Origin: Falsirhodobacter deserti
GTDB lineage: Bacteria > Pseudomonadota > Alphaproteobacteria > Rhodobacterales > Rhodobacteraceae
DNA length: 64,000 nucleotides
Assembly (NCBI RefSeq): GCF_004015795.1
Contig: NZ_ML137220.1
Location: 90,903 to 154,902, forward strand
Reading direction: 5' to 3'
Below are positions 25,432-33,903 of the stretch, one piece after another. The notes under the pieces were generated by a model that had not been told where the DNA came from, made no database searches, and saw only the letters and a list, made by a program, of their open reading frames with translations. Both the position numbers and the translations under genes were made by a program. How positions within the stretch are numbered: the stretch's first letter is position 1; each line of letters begins with the position of its first letter.

Positions 25432-26650
25432 GGTCGCGCAGCATCTTGCGTTCATGTTCCGTTGGCAACGCCTCCACTGCCCGCTGGGTGGCCAGTGCGG
25501 CCTGCTGCAGAACCGCTGATCTGAAGCTGGTATCGCCCAGTCGGCCAAGTGCGGAAAGCGCCTTTTGCAGGCGCAGTTGTACTTCGATCTGGCCGGCGCC
25601 ATCGCGGGCGATCAACATGAAGGCGTCCTCCAGCATCTCATCATCGCGCAGAACCGCAAGGAAGACGCGATCATGTTCCGGCTTCACAGCCTCGCGCGGG
25701 CGGTTTGCCCAGATGGTCAGCACGCGGGTCAGGCGCCCGATGACGTCAATCGCCGTGCCAGGATCGTTGACCGCGGGCGACAAGGCGCGCAGGGCGATCT
25801 CGCTCATCACGACAAGGCCGAAGCGCGGATCCTGATCGAAGCTGCGTTCCTCGCCGACGGTGAAAGCGGTACGCACAACCTGTTCCGCTTCGTCGTCGGG
25901 CGCGCGGCCCAGATAGGCCAGAACCGTGCCATGAAACACGAAGGCCCCTGGACGCAACGGTACGAATATGTCGATACCCTCCCGCTCTGCCAGATCCTGC
26001 AGGGCCGTCGTATCGACATGGCGCAGATAGCCGACCTCTTCGGCCTTTACGGGATAACGGTCCAGAAACGCGGCCGGCAGCGGACGGCAGCCAAGAAAGG
26101 GCTGCTCTATCCGGTTGTTCATCGCCGTGGTGGCGGCTTTTTCGACGCGTCCCGTTGTTTCCCCAACACGGCCAAGGCGGGTCAGATGGTCGATCCACCG
26201 CAGAAGCGATATGACAATCAGCCCGATGATCCCGACGGTGAAGAAGAAGAGCACAAGCCGGCCCCGTTCGCCATAAACGCCGGTGGGCAAAAGGATCAGG
26301 CCAACGATCGCGAACAGGAACGAGCCGATGAAGGCCGACAGCGCGTTCTGCGTCACCCGGTCCTCGATCAGAAGGGGGGTCGCGCGGGGCGTCACGTTGC
26401 TTGTCGCTGAACCATATGCCGCCGTCATGACGCTGAGCGAGAATGTCGTCACCGCCAGCATGCTGGAGGCGATGATGTTCAACAGGCTTTCGACCGCCTC
26501 GGCGGCGATCTGTCCGGGCAGATCCCACGGAATGAGTCTTTCAAGAACGGCTGCCAGTCCCGCCGTCAAGATCCCCAGCAGCCCGATCAGGCTGGTTCGC
26601 AACCAGATCCGTCGGCTTACCTGGGCAAGTATCCACCTCCATCGCGTCAT
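25412..26650 (-). CDS. DUF2254 membrane protein
   Basis: A 412-residue protein with two N-terminal and two further transmembrane segments in the first 150 residues, matching DUF2254: SLLNIIASSMLAVTTFSLSVM, RATPLLIEDRVTQNALSAFIG. A soluble C-terminal half with EERSFDQDPRFGLVVMSEIALRALSPAVNDPGTA is the other conserved block. Function unknown in the family. Probably transcribed with the small basic protein that overlaps its end. Confidence 0.85.
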   Translation of the reverse strand: MTRWRWILAQVSRRIWLRTSLIGLLGILTAGLAAVLERLIPWDLPGQIAAEAVESLLNIIASSMLAVTTFSLSVMTAAYGSATSNVTPRATPLLIEDRVTQNALSAFIGSFLFAIVGLILLPTGVYGERGRLVLFFFTVGIIGLIVISLLRWIDHLTRLGRVGETTGRVEKAATTAMNNRIEQPFLGCRPLPAAFLDRYPVKAEEVGYLRHVDTTALQDLAEREGIDIFVPLRPGAFVFHGTVLAYLGRAPDDEAEQVVRTAFTVGEERSFDQDPRFGLVVMSEIALRALSPAVNDPGTAIDVIGRLTRVLTIWANRPREAVKPEHDRVFLAVLRDDEMLEDAFMLIARDGAGQIEVQLRLQKALSALGRLGDTSFRSAVLQQAALATQRAVEALPTEHERKMLRDHAASNT

Positions 26651-26745
26651 TGGTCGGGCCTGCTGTTACCGGTCATCATGGCCCATGACATAGGCCGGAA
26701 AGCACGCTCCGCCTCTGTCGGGAAGCCAAACGCGAACCCTGCCGG

Positions 26746-27846
26746 TCAGATCAGTAACGAATAGCGGGTGTGCCGCCGTTCCCCTGTCCGTTTCAGCGCC
26801 CCAATCTCCACCAGGTCGCGAAGATCGCGGGTCGCGGTCGCCCGCGACGTGCCGGTGATCGAGATGTAGTTCTCGGCGCTGAGGCCGCCCTTGAAGCCTT
26901 CGGGGCCTTCGCGGAACATCCGCGCCACCACCTTCGCCTGACGTTCGTTCAGGCGCCCCCGGTGCAGGTCGTAGAACTTGGCCTTGGCGATGAAGAACGC
27001 AACGCGATCCAGTGTTGCCTGCTGGGCATCAAGGACCGTTTGCCCGAACCATACCAGCCAGTCAGTGACATCAAGGGTCCTCTGGTGCGTTTCAAGCTTG
27101 TCGTAATAGGTCTTGCGGTCACGTTCGATCGTGTAGGCCAGCGCAATCAGGCTGGGCTGGCCGATGTTCTGGGCCAGGGACTTTTCCGCAAGCGCCCGCC
27201 CGATGCGGCCATTGCCATCTTCGAAAGGATGGACGCTTTCGAACCACAAGTGGCCAAGCGCAGCACGCGTCAACGCTGGCAGGGGCGCAGGCCCGTTGGG
27301 GACAGTGCGGTTGAACCAGTCGATGAATACGCGCATTTCTGTCGGCACCTGCGCAGAGGGCGGGGCTTCGAAATGGACCGTTTGCCGATCGATACGGCCG
27401 GAAACGATCTGCATCGCCTCGTCATGCCGGCGGTAGGCGCCGATCGTCTCCAGCCCGCGGTCGTGCGACAAAAGCATGCCATGCCAGCGGCAAAGGGTCT
27501 GGCCCGAGAGGGGATCCGCAAATCCGGAATAGACGTCGGCCATCATCTCTGCGATGCCCTGTTCACGAGGCCGCGCGGGCGCATTGTCGGCTGCCAGTCC
27601 GAAGTGGCGCCGCAACGAGGATTGGACGCTTGATCGATCCAGAACTTCGCCCTCGATGGCACTTGTGCGCATCGCTTCCTCGCTCAGAAGGTCGATGCGC
27701 AGGCGGTTGCGGTCCTCCCCTGTCACATGGCGGACCGCGCCCAGTATTTCGCCCGAAGACATCAGGAATCGCTGTTCAAAAGGCGCTATCGCGGCGCTGT
27801 CATAGCGGAAGTTCGGCCAGCCGGCTTGTGTCCAGTTCCAAGGCAT
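26746..27846 (-). CDS. Fic-family protein with N-terminal DUF4172-like part and C-terminal winged helix
   Basis: A 366-residue Fic protein. The active-site loop HPFEDGNGRIGR (H206 to R217) is intact, so AMP- or other NMP-transfer is expected. The inhibitory motif (S/T)xxxE(G/N) is present as T61-S-A-I-E65-G66, N-terminal to the Fic core, so this is a class II, self-inhibited enzyme. The N-terminus (WNWTQAGWPNFRYD) is DUF4172-like, and the last 70 residues form a winged helix (ENYISITGTSRATATRDLRDLVEIGALKRTG) that may bind DNA. It stands alone with no toxin or antitoxin partner. A perfect inverted repeat abuts its start codon. The target protein is unknown. Confidence 0.92.
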   Translation of the reverse strand: MPWNWTQAGWPNFRYDSAAIAPFEQRFLMSSGEILGAVRHVTGEDRNRLRIDLLSEEAMRTSAIEGEVLDRSSVQSSLRRHFGLAADNAPARPREQGIAEMMADVYSGFADPLSGQTLCRWHGMLLSHDRGLETIGAYRRHDEAMQIVSGRIDRQTVHFEAPPSAQVPTEMRVFIDWFNRTVPNGPAPLPALTRAALGHLWFESVHPFEDGNGRIGRALAEKSLAQNIGQPSLIALAYTIERDRKTYYDKLETHQRTLDVTDWLVWFGQTVLDAQQATLDRVAFFIAKAKFYDLHRGRLNERQAKVVARMFREGPEGFKGGLSAENYISITGTSRATATRDLRDLVEIGALKRTGERRHTRYSLLI

Positions 27847-27873
27847 GAGTTATAGACGTCCTTTCTATAACTC
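27847..27873 (-). promoter_or_regulatory. 10-bp inverted repeat enclosing the fic ribosome-binding site
   Basis: Read on the coding strand, GAGTTATAGA, a seven-base spacer AAGGACG and TCTATAACTC end directly at the fic ATG (27846). The arms are perfectly complementary. The spacer holds the only Shine-Dalgarno-like AAGGA. As DNA this is a good operator for the protein's own winged helix; as RNA it would put the ribosome site in the loop of a ten-pair AT-rich stem. Confidence 0.6.
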
Positions 27874-27994
27874 AGATACCTCGAAATAATGATTTATGGA
27901 AGCTGGTCCAATCGCTCATCCGCAGTTCTGGACCGCCCTCGCAACATATGGACGTCGGCATCAGATCCTCGGCAAAACCAGTCTAACAGAGTTC

Positions 27995-29200
27995 CTACGC
28001 CTGCCGCGTCGCATCGACGAGATCACGATCATGTTTGGCATGCCGCATCACAAGCATCCGCGATTTGCGACCCGCAGCCAGAACGCGGGCGGGCACAGGG
28101 TGGAAATTCACATCTTTCAATTCCGGAAACAGCGCAAAGATCTCTTCGCGTGCAGCAGCCCCGACTGCCTTCAGCGCGACGCCGCCGGTGAACATCGTTT
28201 CCGTCTCGGCCCCGTTCGAGATGACAACCTGATGGTCGTCGCACAGAAAGTGGAAGTATTCGACCTTTGCCAGGTCGCTGGCAAGCTCGATCCCTTCCAG
28301 CCCCACAAGGTGTTTGGCCGCAAGCAGGACCTCTGGTGAGTTGAACATCCGCGCGGCGATCTTCGAACGGACAAGCACGCGATGCTGTTGCGAGACGATC
28401 AGATCTTGCACAGGAAGCCCGCCCCCCAAAGCACCCGCGCGGATGCGGACAGGAACCAGCCCCGGTGCCCGCATCATCCGGTCCTGGTCCACCGTTACGC
28501 TGCCGCACCACCGAATGGTCTGCAGGCCATTGCCGCGTGTCACAACCTCATCTCCGGCGCGAAGACGCTCCACGGGTACCGGTCCGCGTTTGGTTTCGAT
28601 CAGTGTGCCGCGGCCGAAGCAGACGACCTGATCAAACGTTTGATCGTCAGACAGGACCACCGGGTCCGTGTCGGTCTCGGTCAGGAATACAGAAGCCCCA
28701 TTCGCCACCGCTTGCACGGTAGGGCCGAGGCCCAGCGGCAATGCATCGGCCAGCTCGCTCAGCGGAACGTTCACGGGTTCAAGGGGGTCACCAAGCACTG
28801 TTCCCGTTACTGCCACATCCACATTGGCGTCATCCACCGGGGCTTCGGTGATGAAGTATACGTTGCCATCGCTGTCCTGATACAAATGGCCGGACAAATC
28901 CCCCACCGTGACCGCCAGTTCGGCACCGCTAAGGTTCAGGTTGAAATCGGCCGTCCCGAAGGTGGCTCCGCCAATGAAGGTGCCGGCTGGCGCAACCGGC
29001 GTGCCGGTCGAGGTTACGGGCTGCAGCGTATCGCCCGGCGCGACAGTTGCCGCGCCGTCCGTGGAAACGTCATAAAGATCGAATTGCACGGACTCTGTGG
29101 CCGTGAACAGGTTGAGCAGGTTCAGGTTCGTGCTGAGAGCAGGGTTCCCGGACGTGTCAATGCTGATCACACTGGATGGAAGCTGGGTTACGAACGGCAT
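27995..29200 (-). CDS. Hint-domain protein
   Basis: A 401-residue protein. The N-terminal half (to about 190) is low in charge and rich in beta-type sequence with no recognised domain. From about 195 a Hint (hedgehog/intein) module follows: VVCFGRGTLIETKRGPVPVERLRAGDEVVT, VPVRIRAGALGGGLPVQDLIVSQQHRVLV and VEYFHFLCDDHQVVISNGAETE. The first Cys of the module could perform an N-S shift, but there is no intein C-terminal Asn after it. Such proteins are common in Rhodobacterales and usually lack Sec signals, as here. ATG 29200 follows AAGGAA by nine bases. It diverges from the RTX gene, and the two may share regulation. Confidence 0.85.
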   Translation of the reverse strand: MPFVTQLPSSVISIDTSGNPALSTNLNLLNLFTATESVQFDLYDVSTDGAATVAPGDTLQPVTSTGTPVAPAGTFIGGATFGTADFNLNLSGAELAVTVGDLSGHLYQDSDGNVYFITEAPVDDANVDVAVTGTVLGDPLEPVNVPLSELADALPLGLGPTVQAVANGASVFLTETDTDPVVLSDDQTFDQVVCFGRGTLIETKRGPVPVERLRAGDEVVTRGNGLQTIRWCGSVTVDQDRMMRAPGLVPVRIRAGALGGGLPVQDLIVSQQHRVLVRSKIAARMFNSPEVLLAAKHLVGLEGIELASDLAKVEYFHFLCDDHQVVISNGAETETMFTGGVALKAVGAAAREEIFALFPELKDVNFHPVPARVLAAGRKSRMLVMRHAKHDRDLVDATRQA

Positions 29201-29600
29201 GATGAATATTCCTTGAGGATGACAACTCTGCGTCACGAATGGAAGAACGTTACCGCCTTATGGGCGCTGAGTCACTTTGATATCAACCACAGGTTGCATA
29301 ATGCCGTTGCCAACCTCATCCACGCCTCTGTTCAACTCCGGTAGAAATTCATCATATTACCGGGCAGTGACGAAAGAAAATTCCAATGAATATTCTATGA
29401 CATAGCCTATAGGATCGTTCCTTGCATCTAGGCGGTTCTTCACCATTCTGGTTTACAGGAGAACCCATAGGTTCTATCTACCCAACCGAAGGTTGTTTAG
29501 TCGCAAGATTATCTGGTAAAACTGTCCCCGTATTTACTTCGTGAACAAAGACTTGCGTCTACTCAACCATAAGCGTCATGCAAATATGGAAGAGCTGCGC
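29201..29600. promoter_or_regulatory. divergent promoter region between the Hint and RTX genes
   Basis: A 400-base AT-richer interval without a gene. It contains CCTATAGG (29406-29413) and two neighbouring dyads with an AACC/GGTT core: AGAACC-CATA-GGTTCT (29460-29475) and CAACC-GAA-GGTTG (29483-29495). The dyads lie about 110-140 bases before the RTX gene start. They may be operator sites; no known consensus matches. Confidence 0.45.
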
Positions 29601-32348
29601 ATGGAAAGCACATCCCACCTGAACATCATCAACCTTCAGGTCATGGCGGAAGACCAGATTGCCATCGACCAGGCAAACGGAACCTACGAAGCCAATCTGC
29701 GGGCCGACAGCAAGTACTATCTGTGGCAAAGCGATTTCCAGACGATCCCCGTGGACATGGGCGACAACCCCGAGCTTTATGCGGAGCGGTTGCGCGATGC
29801 TCTGCCGGAGGTGACAACGCTGCGGCTTCCGTTCAACGTGAACAGCTTCAACGCCGATGGAAGCCTGCACCCCCAATATGAACGTTTCCTTGAGGCGGCC
29901 GCCAAGGAAGGGTTCAACTTCATCATGGTGCAGATGAACGGCCCTGCCCAAACCACGACCGCCAGCGGCCCCGGCGCATTGGCAGAGATGCGGGAGGCAC
30001 TGACCGGCGAAATATATGACTCGATGGAGCAGGGCTGGAACCTGATGCTGGACTGGATGGATGCCCATCCAGCCGTCAGCGACGCCGTTTACGCGCATGA
30101 GATCGTGAACGAGCCGGCAGCTTACAACACGGCCACCTTCTATGCGAATCGGCGTGCCGAAGGCTTGCAGGAATTCGTTCCGCTTTACGCCCAGCACATG
30201 GTCCAGCTGGGGCAGATGATCGAAGAACGGTCGGGCGATGCCAAGATCATGGTCGGGGGCTGGAACTATTCAGCGCAGTTCCAGACGATGGACGATGTGA
30301 TGATGGGGAACGGCAGCGCGCTGGATTACATCCGCGCGGGCCTTGGCGACAGCCTTGTGTGGTCGGCCCACCTGTATCCGGGCTGGCTTGGCACGACGGG
30401 ACTGTCCGATCCCGACGATGTTCGCGCGGTGCTTGACCAGATCTACGCCCCGATCATGGAGGATGCCCTTATCCTCACCGAAACCAATGCGCAGGGCAAC
30501 CAAGCCTATAACCTGAAATCCGACCGGCCGGAGGTGCAGGGTTTCACGCTGGCCTATGACTGGTTCGCGGATAACGGCGTGGCCATAAGCTGGTTCACCG
30601 GCAGCCAGTATGGCGAATCCAACCTTTCGCGGATTGATCCCGACGGCACGCTGCGGTTTGTCCAGCAAGCCAGCTATGGTGCTGCCATGGATGCCTTCAC
30701 CCTTGGCGGTGAAGATGCAGCGCATTCGGGGGATGAGCTGGTGGAAATCCAGCTGATTCAAGGACGGCTGCGCAACCAGACCAATGATCCCGATTATGAC
30801 GCCAGCAATGAATTCGATATCGCGCAATTTCTGGGGCTTGGCGTCGGTCATGGCGGCGATGACACGCTGGGTGGCAGCGCGATGGCCAACAACTTCCTTT
30901 ATGGCGGAAGCGGAAATGACAGGGTGCGGGGCAACCTGCGAGACGACTTCCTTTACGGGCAGGACGGGAATGACACCGTCAATGGCGGCTCCAGTGGCCA
31001 TGACCACCTGTTCGGCGGTCGCGGGGCCGACAGTATCATCGGCGGCGCCGGCATAAGCCAGATGTATGGCGGCGCCGGAGGGGACATCTTCGTGGCCCAC
31101 CCGCGCGGCACGACGATCCTTGTCGACTTTTCCCCCTCGGAGGGAGATCTCCTGATCGTCAACGAAGCCGGATACACGGCTGCCGATCTTCGCGCCCAGG
31201 CACATTCAGTGGATTGGGATCAGCGGGGCCCGCGGGATCTTCACGTGGCCCTTCCCGGTGGGGGGGAGATCATCATCATCGGCATGGGGGATCGCCTGGA
31301 CGAGGTGGCGAATTCCCTTCTTCCGGCAGAAGGCAACGCCGATCCCGTCGAACCCGTATCCGACGATGAGGTTCTGCAAGGCCGTCCGGGTACGGACATC
31401 CTTTACGGGGGCGCTGGCAACGACACCATCTATGGCGATCCCGTGGGCGGCGTTGGCGATGATCAACTTTTTGGAGGTGCCGGAAACGACATCATCTATG
31501 GGGGCGGGGCAGCTGACCGGCTGGAAGGCGGCGACAACAATGACGAGCTGTATGGCGGCGATGGCAACGACCTGCTTTACGGCGGCATGCACAACGACCT
31601 GCTGGAGGGCGGCGGAGGCAGTGACCGGCTTTATGGCGATAACGGGTCCGACATCCTGAACGGCGGCGTCGGCACGGACAAGCTTTATGGCGGGGGTGGT
31701 GGCGACAAGCTTGACGGCGGCGGTTCCAACGACCTGCTTTCGGGTGATGGCGGTAACGATTCCCTTTCCGGCGGGGCGGGCTTTGATACGCTTTATGGCG
31801 GGAACGGAAACGACGTCCTTTACGGGAACGAAGGCAATGATACGCTGTATGGTGACAGTCACAACGACACGCTTTATGGCGGCGGAAACACGGACAACTT
31901 GTATGGCGGTGCCGGCAATGACGTCCTGAACGGCGATATCGGCCAAGACAACCTTTACGGGGATAATGGTGACGACTTCCTTTACGGGGGGGACATGGCC
32001 GACAGGTTGTATGGCGGGGTCGGGAATGATCGCCTGTTTGGTGGTGCCGGAACCGACATCCTTTCCGGTGGATCGGGAGTCGATATCGCCGAAGGGGGCG
32101 GTGCCGCCGATACGTTCATCTTCAGCCTCGGGGATAACAGCCTGCGCATCACGGACTTCAACGCGCGACAAGGCGATGTGTTGCAAGTTGACTCCGCACT
32201 TGTGGGCGGTTCGACCTCGCTTGAAGCGGTTCAGTCGCGTGCCACCGTCACATCGACGGGCACCGTTATCACCTTCGAAAGCGGTGACACCGTCGTGATC
32301 GACAACTTCCGCGGCACACTGTCCGACGCTGTCCTTGATATCATCTGA
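29601..32348 (+). CDS. secreted GH5-like (clan GH-A) glycosidase with RTX calcium-binding repeats
   Basis: A 915-residue protein. Residues about 25-390 form a clan GH-A barrel: AHEIVNEPA gives the acid/base E171 in the usual NEP motif and ILTETNAQGNQ the nucleophile E294, and WFTGS closes the barrel. It looks like a cellulase/endo-glycanase; substrate unknown. Two blocks of GGxGxDxL RTX repeats follow (about 420-490 and 595-840), separated by a linker with PRGTTILVDFSPSEGD. There is no N-terminal signal, and the end FRGTLSDAVLDII resembles a type I secretion signal, so export by a type I system is expected; none is encoded here. ATG 29601 is preferred because GGAAGAG lies seven bases upstream; GTG 29541 and ATG 29586 are alternatives. 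Confidence 0.88.
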   Translation: MESTSHLNIINLQVMAEDQIAIDQANGTYEANLRADSKYYLWQSDFQTIPVDMGDNPELYAERLRDALPEVTTLRLPFNVNSFNADGSLHPQYERFLEAAAKEGFNFIMVQMNGPAQTTTASGPGALAEMREALTGEIYDSMEQGWNLMLDWMDAHPAVSDAVYAHEIVNEPAAYNTATFYANRRAEGLQEFVPLYAQHMVQLGQMIEERSGDAKIMVGGWNYSAQFQTMDDVMMGNGSALDYIRAGLGDSLVWSAHLYPGWLGTTGLSDPDDVRAVLDQIYAPIMEDALILTETNAQGNQAYNLKSDRPEVQGFTLAYDWFADNGVAISWFTGSQYGESNLSRIDPDGTLRFVQQASYGAAMDAFTLGGEDAAHSGDELVEIQLIQGRLRNQTNDPDYDASNEFDIAQFLGLGVGHGGDDTLGGSAMANNFLYGGSGNDRVRGNLRDDFLYGQDGNDTVNGGSSGHDHLFGGRGADSIIGGAGISQMYGGAGGDIFVAHPRGTTILVDFSPSEGDLLIVNEAGYTAADLRAQAHSVDWDQRGPRDLHVALPGGGEIIIIGMGDRLDEVANSLLPAEGNADPVEPVSDDEVLQGRPGTDILYGGAGNDTIYGDPVGGVGDDQLFGGAGNDIIYGGGAADRLEGGDNNDELYGGDGNDLLYGGMHNDLLEGGGGSDRLYGDNGSDILNGGVGTDKLYGGGGGDKLDGGGSNDLLSGDGGNDSLSGGAGFDTLYGGNGNDVLYGNEGNDTLYGDSHNDTLYGGGNTDNLYGGAGNDVLNGDIGQDNLYGDNGDDFLYGGDMADRLYGGVGNDRLFGGAGTDILSGGSGVDIAEGGGAADTFIFSLGDNSLRITDFNARQGDVLQVDSALVGGSTSLEAVQSRATVTSTGTVITFESGDTVVIDNFRGTLSDAVLDII
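31380..32090 (+). repeat. RTX nonapeptide-coding repeat block
   Basis: About 25 tandem copies of a 27-base unit encoding GGxGNDxLY-type calcium-binding nonapeptides. Recurrent DNA words are CTTTATGGCGG and AACGAC. The copies differ enough in sequence that recent slippage is not obvious. Confidence 0.85.
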
Positions 32349-32380
32349 ACGAGGGTACCGTGATTGGCACCTGACAGGGC

Positions 32381-32412
32381 CTGCGGGTTTGCCAAACATG
32401 GCGAACCCGCAG
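32381..32412 (+). terminator. terminator hairpin of the RTX gene
   Basis: CTGCGGGTTTGCC and GGCGAACCCGCAG form a 13-pair stem (one U-G pair) with the loop AAACAT, 32 bases after the stop. No T-run follows. Confidence 0.6.
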
Positions 32413-32766
32413 ACCTGATCACGTAGCGGGAAACCATGGCGGCAGCATGTCGCAGGGCCGGAGGTATCGGCTCTGCATCACGGACCGAAGGCACCGGTTC
32501 CGGCACGAAGGATTGACGTTCGTCCTGTGCAAAGCGCATCTTCGACGCCCCTCCGCTTCAAGCCGAAGAAACTGAGCAGCTGCAACTTCAAGCGGTCCCG
32601 TTCTTGGGGATAGGCACCATCCTGCTTGGCATTTCGGGTGGAGCTATGCAAACCTCAGGGAAGATCTCGAAACTTGCTGGATGGTAGGCCGGGAGACAGC
32701 CGCCGGTGAATGCAATCCGGATGATCGGCAAGACGACACACGCGAACTTTCTTCAGGAAGACTTCT
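32413..32766. other. non-coding interval before the glycosyltransferase gene
   Basis: About 350 bases in which I see no gene, repeat or clear promoter. Short frames on both strands lack start signals and family resemblance. AGGAAG near the right end belongs to the next gene. Confidence 0.4.
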
Positions 32767-33852
32767 ATGCTTGGCGCGCGCGACCTAACATTCTTCTTCG
32801 TCATCGACCCACCTGCACTGCTTCTTGATAGCATCATCCTCGTGTGCACGGCGCGGGCCCACTTCCCTGAGACGCCGCTGCTTGCCTATTGCCCCGAAAC
32901 GAAGCGGCATCTGGTTCCTGATTATATCATTGAGCTTTATGAGCATCTGAGCGTGGACATCCGGTTCATGCCGCCGGGTGACTTCGCGCCCCACTACAAG
33001 CATGGCAACAAGATCGTGGCGGCGTGCCAGCCGCGCACGTCGGAACATTCGGTTTTTCTGGACACCGATATCGCAATCGCCCGCACGTTCGACGTGAACG
33101 AGATCGCCCGCGCGGGAACCATCAGCGTTGTCACCGAGGGGCGTTTCACGTGGGGGAAGGACATCAGCTGGTGGGAAAAGGCTTACGCACATTTCGGCAT
33201 GCCGCTGCCGGCTGAACGCGTCCTGCTAAGCCGCACCAAGCGCGAAAGCTTGCCCTACTTCAATGCAGGCATGATCAGCTTCCCAACCAAGTCATCATTC
33301 GCCGATGCCTGGATGGAAACCGCCCTTTCCCTTGATGCCGATGAAGAGATCCCTCAACGCCGTCCGTGGCTGGATCAGATCGCATTGCCCATCGCGATAA
33401 AACGCGCCGGCTTGGACATGCAGTCCCTGGACCAGATATACAATCTGTCCCTTACGCGGAACCTGAAGAAGCCGGAAGAAGTGGTTCAAGAGGTTGCGAA
33501 ATTCGACGGTTGCGATGGCGCAATCCTGCACTTCCATCAGCCTAAATACCTGTATGGAACCAGATATGAGCGATCTGTGGATAGCTGCATCGCGAGATAT
33601 ACCATGTATGACAGCGTCAGCTCGCTTATGCATGAAGATCACAAGAGACAAGACAGGGCCGGATACGTCTGGACCACCATGAAGGCACTCAAGGCGAAGC
33701 AGAGATCGCCCGAAGAAGACGAACTTCTCAAAGCGATCAGGCTGGAGAAAGACAGCATCAAGGCGTTGAGGGCAGCCTCGAAAGTGGAAATCCTGGAGCA
33801 GCCCAAGTCAATCCTGAAGACAAGCGGTGCCGTTAAGGTTGCGATCGACTGA
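32767..33852 (+). CDS. putative GT-A-fold glycosyltransferase
   Basis: A 361-residue protein. The sequence HSVFLDTDIAIARTF contains a DxD-like LDTD after a hydrophobic strand, as in GT8-type retaining transferases, and RPWLDQIALPIA with YFNAGMISF fits the later part of that fold. The C-terminal 70 residues are charged and helical (RSPEEDELLKAIRLEKDSIKAL). No signal or membrane segment. AGGAAG is seven bases before the ATG. Acceptor and donor are unknown; the family assignment rests on these motifs only. Confidence 0.55.
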   Translation: MLGARDLTFFFVIDPPALLLDSIILVCTARAHFPETPLLAYCPETKRHLVPDYIIELYEHLSVDIRFMPPGDFAPHYKHGNKIVAACQPRTSEHSVFLDTDIAIARTFDVNEIARAGTISVVTEGRFTWGKDISWWEKAYAHFGMPLPAERVLLSRTKRESLPYFNAGMISFPTKSSFADAWMETALSLDADEEIPQRRPWLDQIALPIAIKRAGLDMQSLDQIYNLSLTRNLKKPEEVVQEVAKFDGCDGAILHFHQPKYLYGTRYERSVDSCIARYTMYDSVSSLMHEDHKRQDRAGYVWTTMKALKAKQRSPEEDELLKAIRLEKDSIKALRAASKVEILEQPKSILKTSGAVKVAID

Positions 33853-33864
33853 GTTCGCGTCGCA

Positions 33865-33895
33865 GCCACGCCAACATGTTGGCAGTTGGCGTGGC
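33865..33895. terminator. shared terminator between convergent genes
   Basis: GCCACGCCAAC and GTTGGCGTGGC form a perfect 11-pair stem with a nine-base loop in the 51 bases between the glycosyltransferase stop and the convergent SMP-30-like gene. It can act in both directions. Confidence 0.7.
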
Positions 33896-33903
33896 GCTGT
33901 GTG

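Noticed and set aside
30840..32090. tandem DNA repeats that might suggest a CRISPR or satellite array
   Set aside because: The period is 27 bases in frame and encodes RTX nonapeptides; there are no unique spacers between identical repeats.
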